Positions 11,814 through 21,618 of a DNA stretch of 64,000 nucleotides are shown in pieces (position 1 is the first letter of the stretch; each line of letters starts with the position of its first letter). The DNA comes from Phaeosaccion multiseriatum (lineage: Eukaryota > Ochrophyta, other classes). The stretch spans positions 3,162,001-3,226,000 of the forward strand of contig OZ218956.1 in assembly GCA_965112735.1 (NCBI GenBank). The letters are read 5' to 3'. A program made the translations under genes and the position numbers. Below the pieces are notes generated by a model that did no database searches, was not told where the DNA came from, and worked only from the letters and a program-made list of their open reading frames with translations.

Positions 11814-13559
11814 CGCGTCACAGTAACGCCCACCCGACCCGATATTCACTTACCGAATCTCCCTCGGAGGAAGAGAAAGGTGCAGTAGAGAAGGCGGTTC
11901 TTGCTGGTGTCGCCACTCCGCCCCCCCCCCCCCCCCACCACCACCCGCCCCTCCACTGCTGCTGCTGCTGCCTACTGCCACCCCCTTCGGCTGTGGGCCT
12001 CCCTCCAGGCGGACTTGAGCGGTGGGGGTGATGAGGAACGCTCCATCTGGGGACCAAGTGAGTCTCCGGAAGAAGCTCCCCACAGTTCCATCTACAAACA
12101 AGTTGGTTCTACGACTTTGCGGAGGCTCTACTACCGAGAGAGTTGGTGATACAGCAGCTGGTGCCTCGCCATCCTCGGCAGCAGCAGCAGCAGGAGGAGA
12201 GGCCGAGGAGCCTGGCGGGCCCGCTGCCTGCTGCTGCTGTTGCTGCTCCTGCTGCTGCTTTGCGCTAGAGCTGCTGCTGCTGCTGCTGCTGCTGCTACTG
12301 CTACCACTGCTGCCACGGGTGGTGGTGTGTAAGTGGGTCTCGATCGTTTTGATGAGACTATCGTGAAAGAGACTGAGAGCCGGGGCGCCTTTGGATGCGT
12401 GACCCTTGGCCTTGCTCTCCGAGCACCTGTACACGCGGCAAGTCCGGTCGTTGCTTTGGGTGGCAATATACTCACCGAGGGGGTCCCAGGCAACGCCCTG
12501 GTCGGTGTGGGGTTGATCAACGAACAAAGGGGACAGAACGAAAGCAATAGAAATGTTGTGAAGCAGTCAAGTGTGTGCGCGTGTGTGGGCATCATCAGAT
12601 GTGACACTTGACAGGAGAGGGACACAAGAATCTAGAGAGGAGAATATCACCCTCCCTCTCTCCTTCCTGCCGTCCTACCCCCCCCCACCCTAGGCTCTCA
12701 AGCCAAAGCCTCCTTCCTCGCAAGGACGAAACGGAACCCCACACACAATGAATGCCCTTTTGTCTCCCTTTCTTTGCTACCTCACCTGCACATAGCTGGT
12801 GTGGTCCTTGAGCGTCGCCACTACATGCCTTGTGACAACATTGAACACGAAAGCCTGATTGTCTACCGCCCCACAGATCAGATGTTTTCCGTCTGGTGAC
12901 CACGCTACGTCGTAAAAGTCTGAGGCATTGCCTGCTCCGAGCAGCTTGTGTATGGTGGTGTCCCTCTCCCCTGACACCTTGACCCAGTCGGTGGCCTTAC
13001 CCACGCTGAACACCACCACACTCCCAGAGTCGGCTGTGGCTGCAAGGCTCACCCCATCTGGGGACCATCTTACGGCGTTGACGCTCGTTTGGAGGTCGCA
13101 CAGGTTGCACACGAAGCGCTGGTGCTGAACGGGGCTGTCAGGCGGAGGCGGAACAGAGTCGCTGGTGTGGTCTGGACGTTGCACCATCCAGAGACGCACA
13201 CAGCCATCGGCCCCTGCTGTAGCTAACAGATACTCGACCACCTCCGTATCGTTTGAAGCCGCCGCCGCCGCCGCCACCACCGGTACTGATGATGATGATG
13301 CTGCTGTAGCTGCTACTGATGTGTTTGTCTGGCTTGACCCCTCCCCTTTCTCTGTAGCTTCTACTGACCCTGGCAATTGCCCTTTCCCCTGCTCTTTCCC
13401 CCCAAGACATGGTCCCCCCACCCCCCCTCTCCCTCCTCCTGCTCTGGCCGGGGCGGGTGGTCTCTTGAAGACGTGAGGGTGCAGGTCGGCAGCAAGCACA
13501 GGGTCGTTCTTTCCTCCTTCCCCACCATGCCACGTGATCTGGGGTGTGTCCACCAGCAT
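10294..13559 (-). CDS. CHAF1B: Chromatin assembly factor 1 subunit B (CAF-1 p60/FAS2/Cac2)
   Basis: Three exons: 12786-13559, 11854-12497 and 10294-11675. The N-terminus (PQITWHGG) and successive WD40 units (LLATAGADGCVRLW, VNAVRWSPDGVSLAATAD, YDVAWSPDGKHLICGA, GVAWDPLGEYIATQSNDRT, LTWSPDGAFLITP) match the CAF-1 p60 propeller. Exon 3 continues with LPYRVVFAVASLDTLLLYDT and DVCWSPDGCSLLVSSRDGY, also characteristic of this subunit. The protein works with the other CAF-1 subunits and ASF1 to deposit H3-H4 behind replication forks. The Ser/Gln-rich tail has three copies of a basic-IVPTL motif resembling the ASF1-binding B-domain motif. The frame breaks at a C16 run (11921-11936): the homologous frame after it is offset by one base, most simply an assembly indel. 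Intron 2 (11676-11853) fits only the shifted frame. Confidence 0.88.
10863..10880 (+). repeat. Dispersed CAGTTGGTGATACAG micro-repeat
   Basis: Exact 15-base core, antisense within CAF-1B, read there as AAVSPTGG. Confidence 0.85.
11921..11936. other. C16 homopolymer with frame break in CAF-1B
   Basis: The 16-base C run encodes Gly on the minus strand. Exon 2 reads as CAF-1B up to the run in one frame. Downstream, only the +1 frame (SGDTSKNRLLYCTFLFLRG) aligns with the family and joins exon 3 in phase. Confidence 0.75.
12131..12147 (+). repeat. Dispersed micro-repeat, one mismatch
   Basis: GAGTTGGTGATACAGCAG, antisense within CAF-1B, read as AAVSPTLS. Confidence 0.8.
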
Positions 13560-13896
13560 TCTCTCTCTTCGCGGTTTGTTTCCCTCCCCCCTGTCAGCCA
13601 GACCTTCCGCTGCTCTCCTCCCCTCAGATCAGGCCTTCTTGTCCTTGATCATTCAGTCCAGTCTTCCCGCTATCATCTACCGCCGTATCCAGTGCAAGAA
13701 TAGAGAGAGGAGAGGAAGAGAGAGAGGGAGGGAGAGATGAGTGCAAATCAGGGATCAAGGAGCGATTCAAATCCGCAGCCAGCTGAAATTCAAACTGGAA
13801 CCCTTTTTCATTCTTCATGTCTTTTACTCCTTTGTGTTGATCCGAGTTTGTGGTTCGTTTGTGAAGGAAAGCTGAGCAGCCCCTTCTGAATGAGCG
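13560..13896. promoter_or_regulatory. Divergent promoter region, CAF-1B and the 13897 gene
   Basis: This 337-bp gap lies between two start codons pointing apart. It contains a GA-rich patch (13703-13735) and otherwise unique sequence. Confidence 0.4.
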
Positions 13897-14763
13897 ATGG
13901 CTGAGAGGGAGGAGAGAGATCTGCCTATGCCGCGCTTCCGTCCTACGGGCGCTGTGGCCCCACAGCTGCCGCGGCAGCCGATGACTCGCCCTTCCCCCCT
14001 AAGTAGGGACGTCCAAGGAGGCCCCGACCGGAGCAACCAGGAGCGAGAACAGCGGCAACAAAACTTTCTGTGGAGGGGCCAACAGCAGTACCAGCAGCGG
14101 GAGCCGAATGAGAACGAGTGTCAGCGTCGAGAGCAGCAGCAGAAGCCTCAGTGCCGGGCTGATGTGTGTGAGGAACCACCATCACCACCGCCCACCAGAG
14201 ACGGTCGCAGAGAGAGACCGCAGAGGGAGCAACCTCATCACCACCACGTCAAATATGAAGGCGAGGGGGGCAGGGTGGCGAGTTTGGGTCTTGATGGAGG
14301 AACGGCTACGTACAGCCATCGGTCGCAGCAGGTCGACGATCATTCAACAAGGGTCAAGACCGAAGCTCCTCGCCTCCTGTCTGTGCCCTCTCCCTCCCTG
14401 TCGCCTTCCGCCCATGCTTCCTCCGCGGCGGGAGCAGCAATAGAAGCAACAAGAGCACCAGCAGGAGGGAAAGGAGGAGGAGAATTGCACGCGGGACGAG
14501 GAGAAGAAGCCACATCAGCATCAGCAGAGGGCACAGTCTCGACGGACGAAGCCCAAGCTGCCGCTGTGGCAGCCCTCGCGGAGGACGCTCGCCTGATCGA
14601 GGATTTGCGCTCTCTGAAGGACGAGGTCAGAGCCATGCATGTGGAGGCGCGTATGTTGGAGGCGAACGTTTCCATTGCGGAGGATCAGAGCGTCATGAGC
14701 ACCCTCCCTTACGCCCTCGCCCTACAGTACCACAAGCAGCAGGGGCACCAACACCACCACCAC

Positions 14764-14803
<40 letters not shown>

Positions 14804-14814
14804 GGCACCACTAG
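13897..14814 (+). CDS. Hypothetical Gln/Arg-rich protein
   Basis: A single open frame of 305 residues starts with MAEREERDLPMPRFRPTG, preceded by the divergent promoter gap. It is rich in Gln, Arg, Glu and Pro, with several His and Gln runs. The one ordered-looking segment is a predicted amphipathic coiled coil, ALAEDARLIEDLRSLKDEVR and on to about residue 265. It ends in a His-Gln tract (HHHHHQQQQ). I do not recognise a family. The coiled coil and a consistent start favour a real gene, possibly a nuclear adaptor, but low-complexity coding of this kind can be misleading. Confidence 0.45.
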
Positions 14815-15432
14815 TAATGGCGCTACTAGCAGCAGGTTGGACTGCACAGGACCGAGACTTTGACTTGACTAGTGTCAAGAGAAGCTTCACAGGGAGGTGC
14901 GGGCAGGCCGTCTCTTCACACTCGCTCGGCGCAGTGTCTGGGGTGGGGGAGCGGGCCCCAGCCGAAGCAGCGGGCTGTCCATCGCTTGAAACTTGGAGGA
15001 CAAGGACTACTTACTGGACTAATTGATAGATGGAAGGGCCGACGAGGGGGGGGGGGGGGTTGAAAGAAGAGTTTGGCGCGCAACAGTGTAAAACAATGGG
15101 ACGCTTGATCCGTGCGTTACATTTTTTGTACTTTCGTCCTCTACAACCCTTCATTTGGCTCACCGCCCCCCCCACCCCCTCCCTCAACAAGCCACCCGAC
15201 CGGCACTTGCTTCCACTCTACCATTGTATTTGAATCTAAAAAAAGGGGGCACAGTCGTAAAGTAAATGCACAGCAAAAGAAGGAGGGTGAGAGCGAACTA
15301 CTACTCTTACGGTAGCAGAGCTCTCCTCCTTTCGCTTCTAAACGTGCTTGCTTCTTCCTACGCTAGGTATCTAGGATATGATTGCTCTCTCCTTTCCCAT
15401 CCACTGCCATCCACCCCCTGTCCTGACAACCG
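14815..15432. other. Convergent intergenic region
   Basis: This lies between the stop of the 13897 gene and the stop of the Ldh_2 gene. One copy of the CCATCCACTGCCATCCAC repeat sits at 15397-15414, 19 bp beyond the Ldh_2 stop. No gene is seen. Confidence 0.45.
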
Positions 15433-16768
15433 CTATTTCTTGTCTGCGGCCTGCTTGGCCATCCCCTCGTAAAGGTTCTTCTCAATGACCACCTTGTCCG
15501 CTGCAATGCAAGCCGCCGCCCTGGTGTTGCCTCTTTCGCCGGGTAAGCTGATTTCTGTAACGCCCTCCAGCTTCTTGGCACCCTTGATGCGCTTCAGCAC
15601 CACCTGAGGAGGGTACCCATGGGGAGGGGCAGGCACATGGGCAGGTGTATGGGCAGGCATATGGGTGTTGGTAGGAGTATGTCAGTGACTTGCTTCATAG
15701 AAGCCTGAGTGAGTGAGTGAGTGAGTGAGTGAGTGAGGACCTAGACGCGGAAGAGAAAACACACACTACGAAGAACAACAACACATTTTCCTCCTCCCTC
15801 CCTTGGACTATCTGCTTTGCTTGACTCTTCGACTGCTTTGCTTGACTTGTGCTCTACTTTGACTCACCTCCGTACCCTCCATGAACTCTTCGGGAGAGCC
15901 CATGAGGGAGGGGTCCTGCTCCACCACAGATGGCGACGGCAAGAGACACACAGCATGGGCAAGAGGAAGAGAGAAGATGGAGTTTGAGGAGAGCAGGAGG
16001 GGGGGTGAGTAGGGTGTAGTGTTGTGCAAAAGGGTGAAGAGGACACATGCGCATGTGGAGACACAGAGCAGTAGCAGCAGTGTCGTGCTTTCTGAGCTTT
16101 GCTGTTTTGCAACAATGAGAGGTGCTACTCTGCAGGGGCTCCGGGGCTGCTGAGAAACAGAGAGGGAGAGGGATTTGGAGAGAGAAGAGAGAGAGAGCTA
16201 GAGAGAGAGAGCGAAGAGAGAGAGGTGGACAGAGAGAGCGCGCTGCTTCACTTCGTTGGTCACGCTGCAAGCTGTGTGCCCGAAACTACCCCCTCCATCC
16301 AAGTTCAGTCACACAGATCGACTTACAACAGCCAAAATGAGATTTCCCCAGTTCTTGGCAGCCTGACGGGGGGGGGGGGGGGAGGGGATTGGAGAGAGGG
16401 AGGACGTTTGATGATAGTAGACGGCGGAAGAGGACTGAAACTGAAACACAACGGACGGCCGAGCCAGGCTGAGCAACACCAAGAGACACGCCTCCCTCCC
16501 TCCCTCCCTCCCTCCCTCCCCAAAACTAGTGTTTACTACTTCTAGCAAAGACGCCGAATAAGACAAAACAAAGACACACAGACAGGCAGTGAGACGGACA
16601 GACAGACATACAGACACGCCAGCATGCTCTACTTACTTTCTTCCCCGTGGTGGCTGCTCGCACGAGAGGCCCAGCGAGGAGCTCCACCATCAAGGAGAGG
16701 TTGCTCCCTGACAGAGGGGGAGACAATGGGACAGGGGGATAGACAGACATACAGACGGGTAGATGGGC

Positions 16769-16805
<37 letters not shown>

Positions 16806-18474
16806 GGCGGACGGACGGACGGACGGGAGGGGGCAAGGGCCACAGCAGCAGCAGTTGGTCTCACAGCAGCAGTACCAGAGACAAGGCAGAGCTCTCGCAT
16901 CGTCAACACGATCGATCGACAAATCTCCTCCTTCCTCACTCAATCACTTCGAAAAACTCACCCTTGTAGCTGTGGTCGAAGACGCGGATGGCTCCTGCGA
17001 TAGCCGCGGCTGGATCAGTGGTTAACTTGCCCTCCCTTAAGACATACACCAGAGGAGGGGAAGGAGGAAGAGGGGGAGAGACAGAGGACGAGATAGATAG
17101 AGAGAGAGAAGAGAGTGAAACCAGAGAGAGAGTGTGTGTGAAAGAAAGAGTGAGTGCAAAAACAACAGGAAGGGTAAGTAAGCAAACAAAAGGGGTGTGT
17201 TGGACACTTACGAGTCGTACGCGACATCTCCCGGGATGGGCTTGCCCGCGGTCTTTGCCTCGAGCAGGCCGAAGAAGGGGAAGGCTGCTGTGGCCATGTC
17301 CAGAACGAGGGGAGGCTCCCCACCGCTGCGGGGGATGCTGATGGCGATGGGGTTGGTGCCCAGGAGGGCTTCGTAAGAGCCGAAGGGAGCGACGAATTCT
17401 GGCGACTGAGCAAAGGCGATGCCGATGAGGCCTTGGTCGGCGACTTCCTTGACATATGCTCCCAAAGAGCCTGCGGAGAGGGACAGAGTGGGAGTGAGAG
17501 CGTGAGTGAGATTGTGGGACTAAGTAAGAGGAGACTTCGCCTCTCTCTGTCTCTCTTCTCTGTACCTGTAGAAGTGAATGTGTTGCTGCATCCTACCATT
17601 CCAAACCCGTGGTCCTTCGCCTGAGAGAATCCAAGAGTAAGGAAGGAAGGAAGGAAGGAAGGAAGAGGGAATGGCGGATGTTCAGATTCGAGAGGAAAAA
17701 ACTTCTCTCTCTCTCCCTCTTTCCCTTGTGTCCCCTCTCACCGAGTCCCCTCTGTCCTCTCCCTCACCTTGGTGATGGCCATTTGCGTCGCCTTCATCAG
17801 CACCACCATGCCCACCGTCTGCCACACACACAAAGCACAAGAAGAGCAGTACTTAGGCAAAAGCAGGAAAGGCACTCAAAGCAGTCCTAGAGTATGATAC
17901 GAATGAAGGCAGAGCAGAGTGCAGAGTGGGGGGGGGGGATGTTTGCCACCGACAGCGCGAGGAAGGAGGAGAGGGGCAAGTGGAATACGAGTGCACACCA
18001 TCTCGATGCACAGCTTGATTCACAACGTGTCGCACCTTGCACCTACCTTCTTGCCGTCAATGCGGGCCGACAGCTTTGTCTCGTGCACAATCTCCGGGGC
18101 CTGGCACTCTGGGTCCTTGTTGATACCGTTCGTGATGATCTTGATGAGGCCTTGATTGCCTTCCCTCGCGCAGTAGTAGAAGCAGCAGCAGCAGTTGAGG
18201 ACACAAAGAGGCGAGTAAATTATTTTATCCTTCCCTTTTACTTTCTCACCCACCCAACCTTGCCACACGAGTAGCTCATCTGCTGCCTCCACTGCTCACC
18301 TCCGCGCAGCTGACTGTACAGCATGACGTCCACGAGCGTCTTTGTTTCCTCCTCGCTGTACCCCAGGTTGATAATGGCCTTCTCAGCGAGAGTCCTGAGG
18401 GCCGCCACGGTCACTGTGACCCCTTCCTCGCCGCTCATCTCGTCCGCCTTGCGCTTGACTGCAGGGGTTGCCAT
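15433..18474 (-). CDS. Malate/L-lactate/ureidoglycolate dehydrogenase family (Ldh_2) oxidoreductase
   Basis: Ten exons (18300-18474, 18047-18160, 17768-17818, 17566-17620, 17212-17470, 16962-17031, 16637-16707, 16327-16362, 15868-15915, 15433-15603) sum to 1050 nt, giving 349 residues, the usual family length. Recognisable blocks in order are LRTLAEKAIINLGYSEEE, GLIKIITNGI, KDHGFGMVGCSNTFTSTG, PFGSYEALLGTNPIAISIP, LVLDMATAAFPFFGLLEAK, SGKLTTDPAAAIAGAI, LSLMVELLAGPLVRAA, NWGNLILAVDPSLMGSPEEF and a C-terminal LPGERG block. These are NAD(P)-dependent 2-hydroxyacid/2-ketoacid reductases, and the substrate cannot be assigned. I see no convincing presequence, so it is probably cytosolic. Exon 8 is only 36 bp. 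The introns hold GA and GACA repeats. It shares a 204-bp promoter with the SnoaL-like gene. Confidence 0.85.
16740..16830. repeat. (CAGA)n array in an Ldh_2 intron
   Basis: Tandem CAGA/GACA units about 16763-16812 grade into CGGA units. The array lies in intron 6, and a diverged copy of the CAGTTGGTG repeat follows at 16852. Confidence 0.85.
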
Positions 18475-18678
18475 TTTCTCACTCGTAGGGTTGGATGTGG
18501 GTCTCTGGATTCTCTCTCTGCAAAAGATGTGAAGATGCGGTTGCGTGTGGTAAGGATCCCGTGGGCAAGGAATTTTCCCGTCGACTGCCATCCACGCCTC
18601 CTGCATGTTTCCCTTTGGGGTCAAAACGATTCCTGTTTGCCTTTGCCTTTGCCTTTTCCTTTGCCTTTGCCTTCCACC
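18475..18678. promoter_or_regulatory. Divergent promoter with TTTGCC hexamers
   Basis: A 204-bp gap separates the Ldh_2 and SnoaL-like starts. Six or so TTTGCC hexamers (18638-18672) end seven bases before the SnoaL-like ATG. A GGCAGTGGATGG-type repeat copy lies at 18584-18595. Confidence 0.5.
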
Positions 18679-19392
18679 ATGACCTATGGTTTGAACATAA
18701 GGACACTTCTTTGCTGCGGCTTTGCCGCTATGGTGGGCTTCAATGGCTTGCTTGTGCAAGGCTTCGCTCCGATGCACGCAGGCCCGTTTGGAGGAAGCAG
18801 AGCAACCTCGGGCTCCTCGTGCATGATGGCCGCTGAGGGGCTAAGCGAGGTAGGAGCAGTAGCTGGAATTGAGGAGCCGCCAAGTGCTGCACCCGTAGTT
18901 ACAGCAGCAGTTGTGGAGGAGCCGCCTGCTCCAGCCCCAGTGAGGGAGAGGAAGCCCTTTGCCTTTGCCTTTGTCCCAGCCCCCTTGGACGCCGTCCGCG
19001 CAACCACCGCCGAATGGCTGAGGATAGTGTCATCCAACGAGCCCGATGCTGCTGTGGAGACGAGTCGCCTGTATGCGGACGACGCAGTGCTGTGGGGCAC
19101 CAAGTCGGAAGAGAGACGTACGACACCACAGGACATTCTCGAGTACTTCCAGTTCTTCGCGATGTTGCCCGACCTTCAAGTATCCGAGTACACCCCTAAC
19201 GCGCGAATGATCTCCGACGCCCTCGCCATCAACACGGGGTTTTACACGTTTTCGTGGCAACCCCCGAACGAGGCAGACCGCAGGGTCCAGAATGCCCAAT
19301 TCAGCTTCACATATAAGCAGGACCCATCGGCCAAAACAGGTTGGGTGATTGTGGATCACCACTCCTCGCTGCCGATGCACCCCGAGGCTTGA
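18679..19392 (+). CDS. SnoaL-like (NTF2-fold) protein, probably plastid-targeted
   Basis: This intronless gene encodes 237 residues. The ATG at 18679 is preferred over an upstream in-frame ATG at 18529 because it has a ccaccATGa context and starts a hydrophobic signal peptide (LLCCGFAAMVGFNGLLVQG). This is followed directly by FAPMHAGPFGG, an ASAFAP-like plastid-entry site. A Pro/Ala linker leads to a cone-shaped SnoaL/CaMKII-association-type domain from about residue 110 (TTAEWLRIVSSNEPDAAVE, RLYADDAVLWGT, ILEYFQFFAMLPDL, FTYKQDPSAKTGWVIVDHHS). Proteins of this fold are small ligand-binding or isomerase-like proteins, so no reaction can be named. It shares a promoter with the Ldh_2 gene. Confidence 0.75.
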   Translation: MTYGLNIRTLLCCGFAAMVGFNGLLVQGFAPMHAGPFGGSRATSGSSCMMAAEGLSEVGAVAGIEEPPSAAPVVTAAVVEEPPAPAPVRERKPFAFAFVPAPLDAVRATTAEWLRIVSSNEPDAAVETSRLYADDAVLWGTKSEERRTTPQDILEYFQFFAMLPDLQVSEYTPNARMISDALAINTGFYTFSWQPPNEADRRVQNAQFSFTYKQDPSAKTGWVIVDHHSSLPMHPEA

Positions 19393-20315
19393 AGCACGCC
19401 GCCGCTGGCAAGGTATGTTTGATCAAAGAGAGAGAGAGAGAAGAGAGAAAAGAGAGAGCATGGCCGAGAGGGGACGACTGGCCGAGTGCAAAGAAATGGA
19501 CACTGAGTATGACTGTCTGCTGGTGTGAGAGAGAGAGAGACTTCGGCGTTCTCTCGACGGCGTTCTCGACTGCTTGCTCCCCACTGGAGCGCCCCTCGAG
19601 AGGAAGAGGCTCGATCGACTTATATGGAAGAGGGTATGGTGGGGGTGGGCGCAAGGCTTTTAGTTATGGCACTCAAGGCCTTCCTCCTAACGTGGGAGCT
19701 CTGCAAGTGTAGTTGGCCTTGCTTATGTGGGCAAGTACGTACGTAACTGTCACACAGGGGGGGCACTTTTGATGGCGGTCACTAGAGAAAAGGGGGTGGT
19801 GATGGGGAGCGAATAGAGCACAATAGAGCACAAGACACTATAGAGAAGAAAGCACCAGAGAGGTATTTTAATTTACAAGAACGACATAGACAAGTTAATT
19901 AAAATTAAAAGAGGGTGGCGGAGAGAGAGAGAAACAGAGAGACTGGGTAGGACTCAGTTGAAGTGTGATTTAATGTACATCAATTATACGCTACCATAAT
20001 ACAAGTAAAAAACAAAACAAAAAAGGGGATGGGGTGACTGACTCAGCTCGCTGGGTATGGAGCAGCGGGTCTATCTCGCTACTCGACAAAAGGCTCGCCC
20101 CTCTTGCGTCCCCTTGTTCAGCAGCCCCTCCGTTGCGACTCGGAAGGCTCCCCCCTCACCCCTCCTACCCCTCCTCCCTCACCTCTCGGGATATAGATAT
20201 ACACATCGTTTACCGTAGAGTAAGTGGTACAAAGGTAACCCCCTCATGACCCTTCAGCCCCCCCTCCTCACGGTCCCTCCTCCTCCCATTCTTCAGCAGC
20301 CCCTACCCTACCCGT
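19393..20315. other. Convergent intergenic region
   Basis: This runs between the stops of the SnoaL-like and SNM1 genes. It contains GA-rich patches and an A/T-rich stretch (19860-20030) that could serve both 3' ends. No gene is seen. Confidence 0.45.
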
Positions 20316-20679
20316 TTAGTTAATTTTAAAGCCACACTTAAGTAGATCATTCACCACCTTGTCGGGTTCCGTGAGCAGCTTGATCTGCCCTTCCACCTGC
20401 TCGGCCGTTTCACAGGACACCGTCGGAACGATGCGCTTGGCATTGAAGAAGCGCACACAGTCTCTTAGCTCCTGGAAGTTGGAGTGCTCGGAGTAAGGCA
20501 CACCGTAAGTGGTCAGGCGCTGCTGCTGCCGCTTTCCACTCGATTCCGTCTTTTTACTCAGAAGATGTCGCTTGTTCTCTTGCTCCTGCTCTTGCTGCTC
20601 TTTACAAAGGGCGTTGGCGGCTTGCTGCACCATAGTCGCCCCTCCCCCTCCCGCTCCTCCACCGCTCGCAGCTTGGCTG

Positions 20680-20756
<77 letters not shown>

Positions 20757-21587
20757 GTGTGTGCGTGTGGTGAAAGGTGAAAGGTGCATGCACAAGTAGG
20801 TAGAGGGGGAAAGAGGCGATCGACGATATGAAGGTTGGCTGGTGATGAGGGGCTGAGAGAGAGGGGGACTTTGATGACAGGACAGGCCCGTTGAGCAAGG
20901 AGCAAGGGGCGGCGCAATCAATCGATACTCTTGGCCCAAAGGAATCGAGGAAGGGCGTGTGGTCCCCCTGCCCCCCCCCTCTTCCTCCTGCTCCTGCTCC
21001 ACCACCTCCTCCTCCCCGCGCCTTCTGTCCCCTCCTCCTTTCCTCCTTCCCCTCGCTCACCTGCTCCGTCTCCTCCGAGTCTCCTCCACAGTCCGTGTGA
21101 CCCCGCCTGCCTTGACCTGTGGCGGGTGGCTTGAGTTAGAACGTTGCAGAAGCATACTCGATACTCGGTATTCGATATCAAGCTCTTGTTCGGTGTGTGT
21201 TTGGGTACAAAACCACCACAACGAGAGACCAAACTCAAACTCAAACTCAAACTTACTGAACGTTACAGCTCTTTGTACAACCACACCATACCTGTTTGTA
21301 GGTCCAGCCCGTGGGGCGGAACCCGACCACATGCCTAAACTCCGTCACCCGCGGCACTCTCTTCTCGAAGTAGTTAGGCAGGGTATCCATAGTGATGTGG
21401 TTAATAGGCACCACCCAAATGGGAGTGGCAGCTTTATCCAGTGTGAGGATGTCCTTGGTTTCATCGTCCCAGTCCAGGCAGTCCAACATGGCCTTGTGCC
21501 CCTTGCTCACGCATACCTTCTGCCCAAGGCGTCTGGGCAGAAGGGGAAGGAAAGAGGGAGCGAGAGAGAGAGAAAGAGAGAGGGAGT

Positions 21588-21618
<31 letters not shown>

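Noticed and set aside
17566-17620. Apparent loss of the catalytic His of the Ldh_2 family (SNTFTSTG where many members have NSNHFG)
   Set aside because: I recall a common subfamily with NNT(F/Y)TSTG at this place, so this is likely normal variation and not a pseudoenzyme. An alignment would decide.
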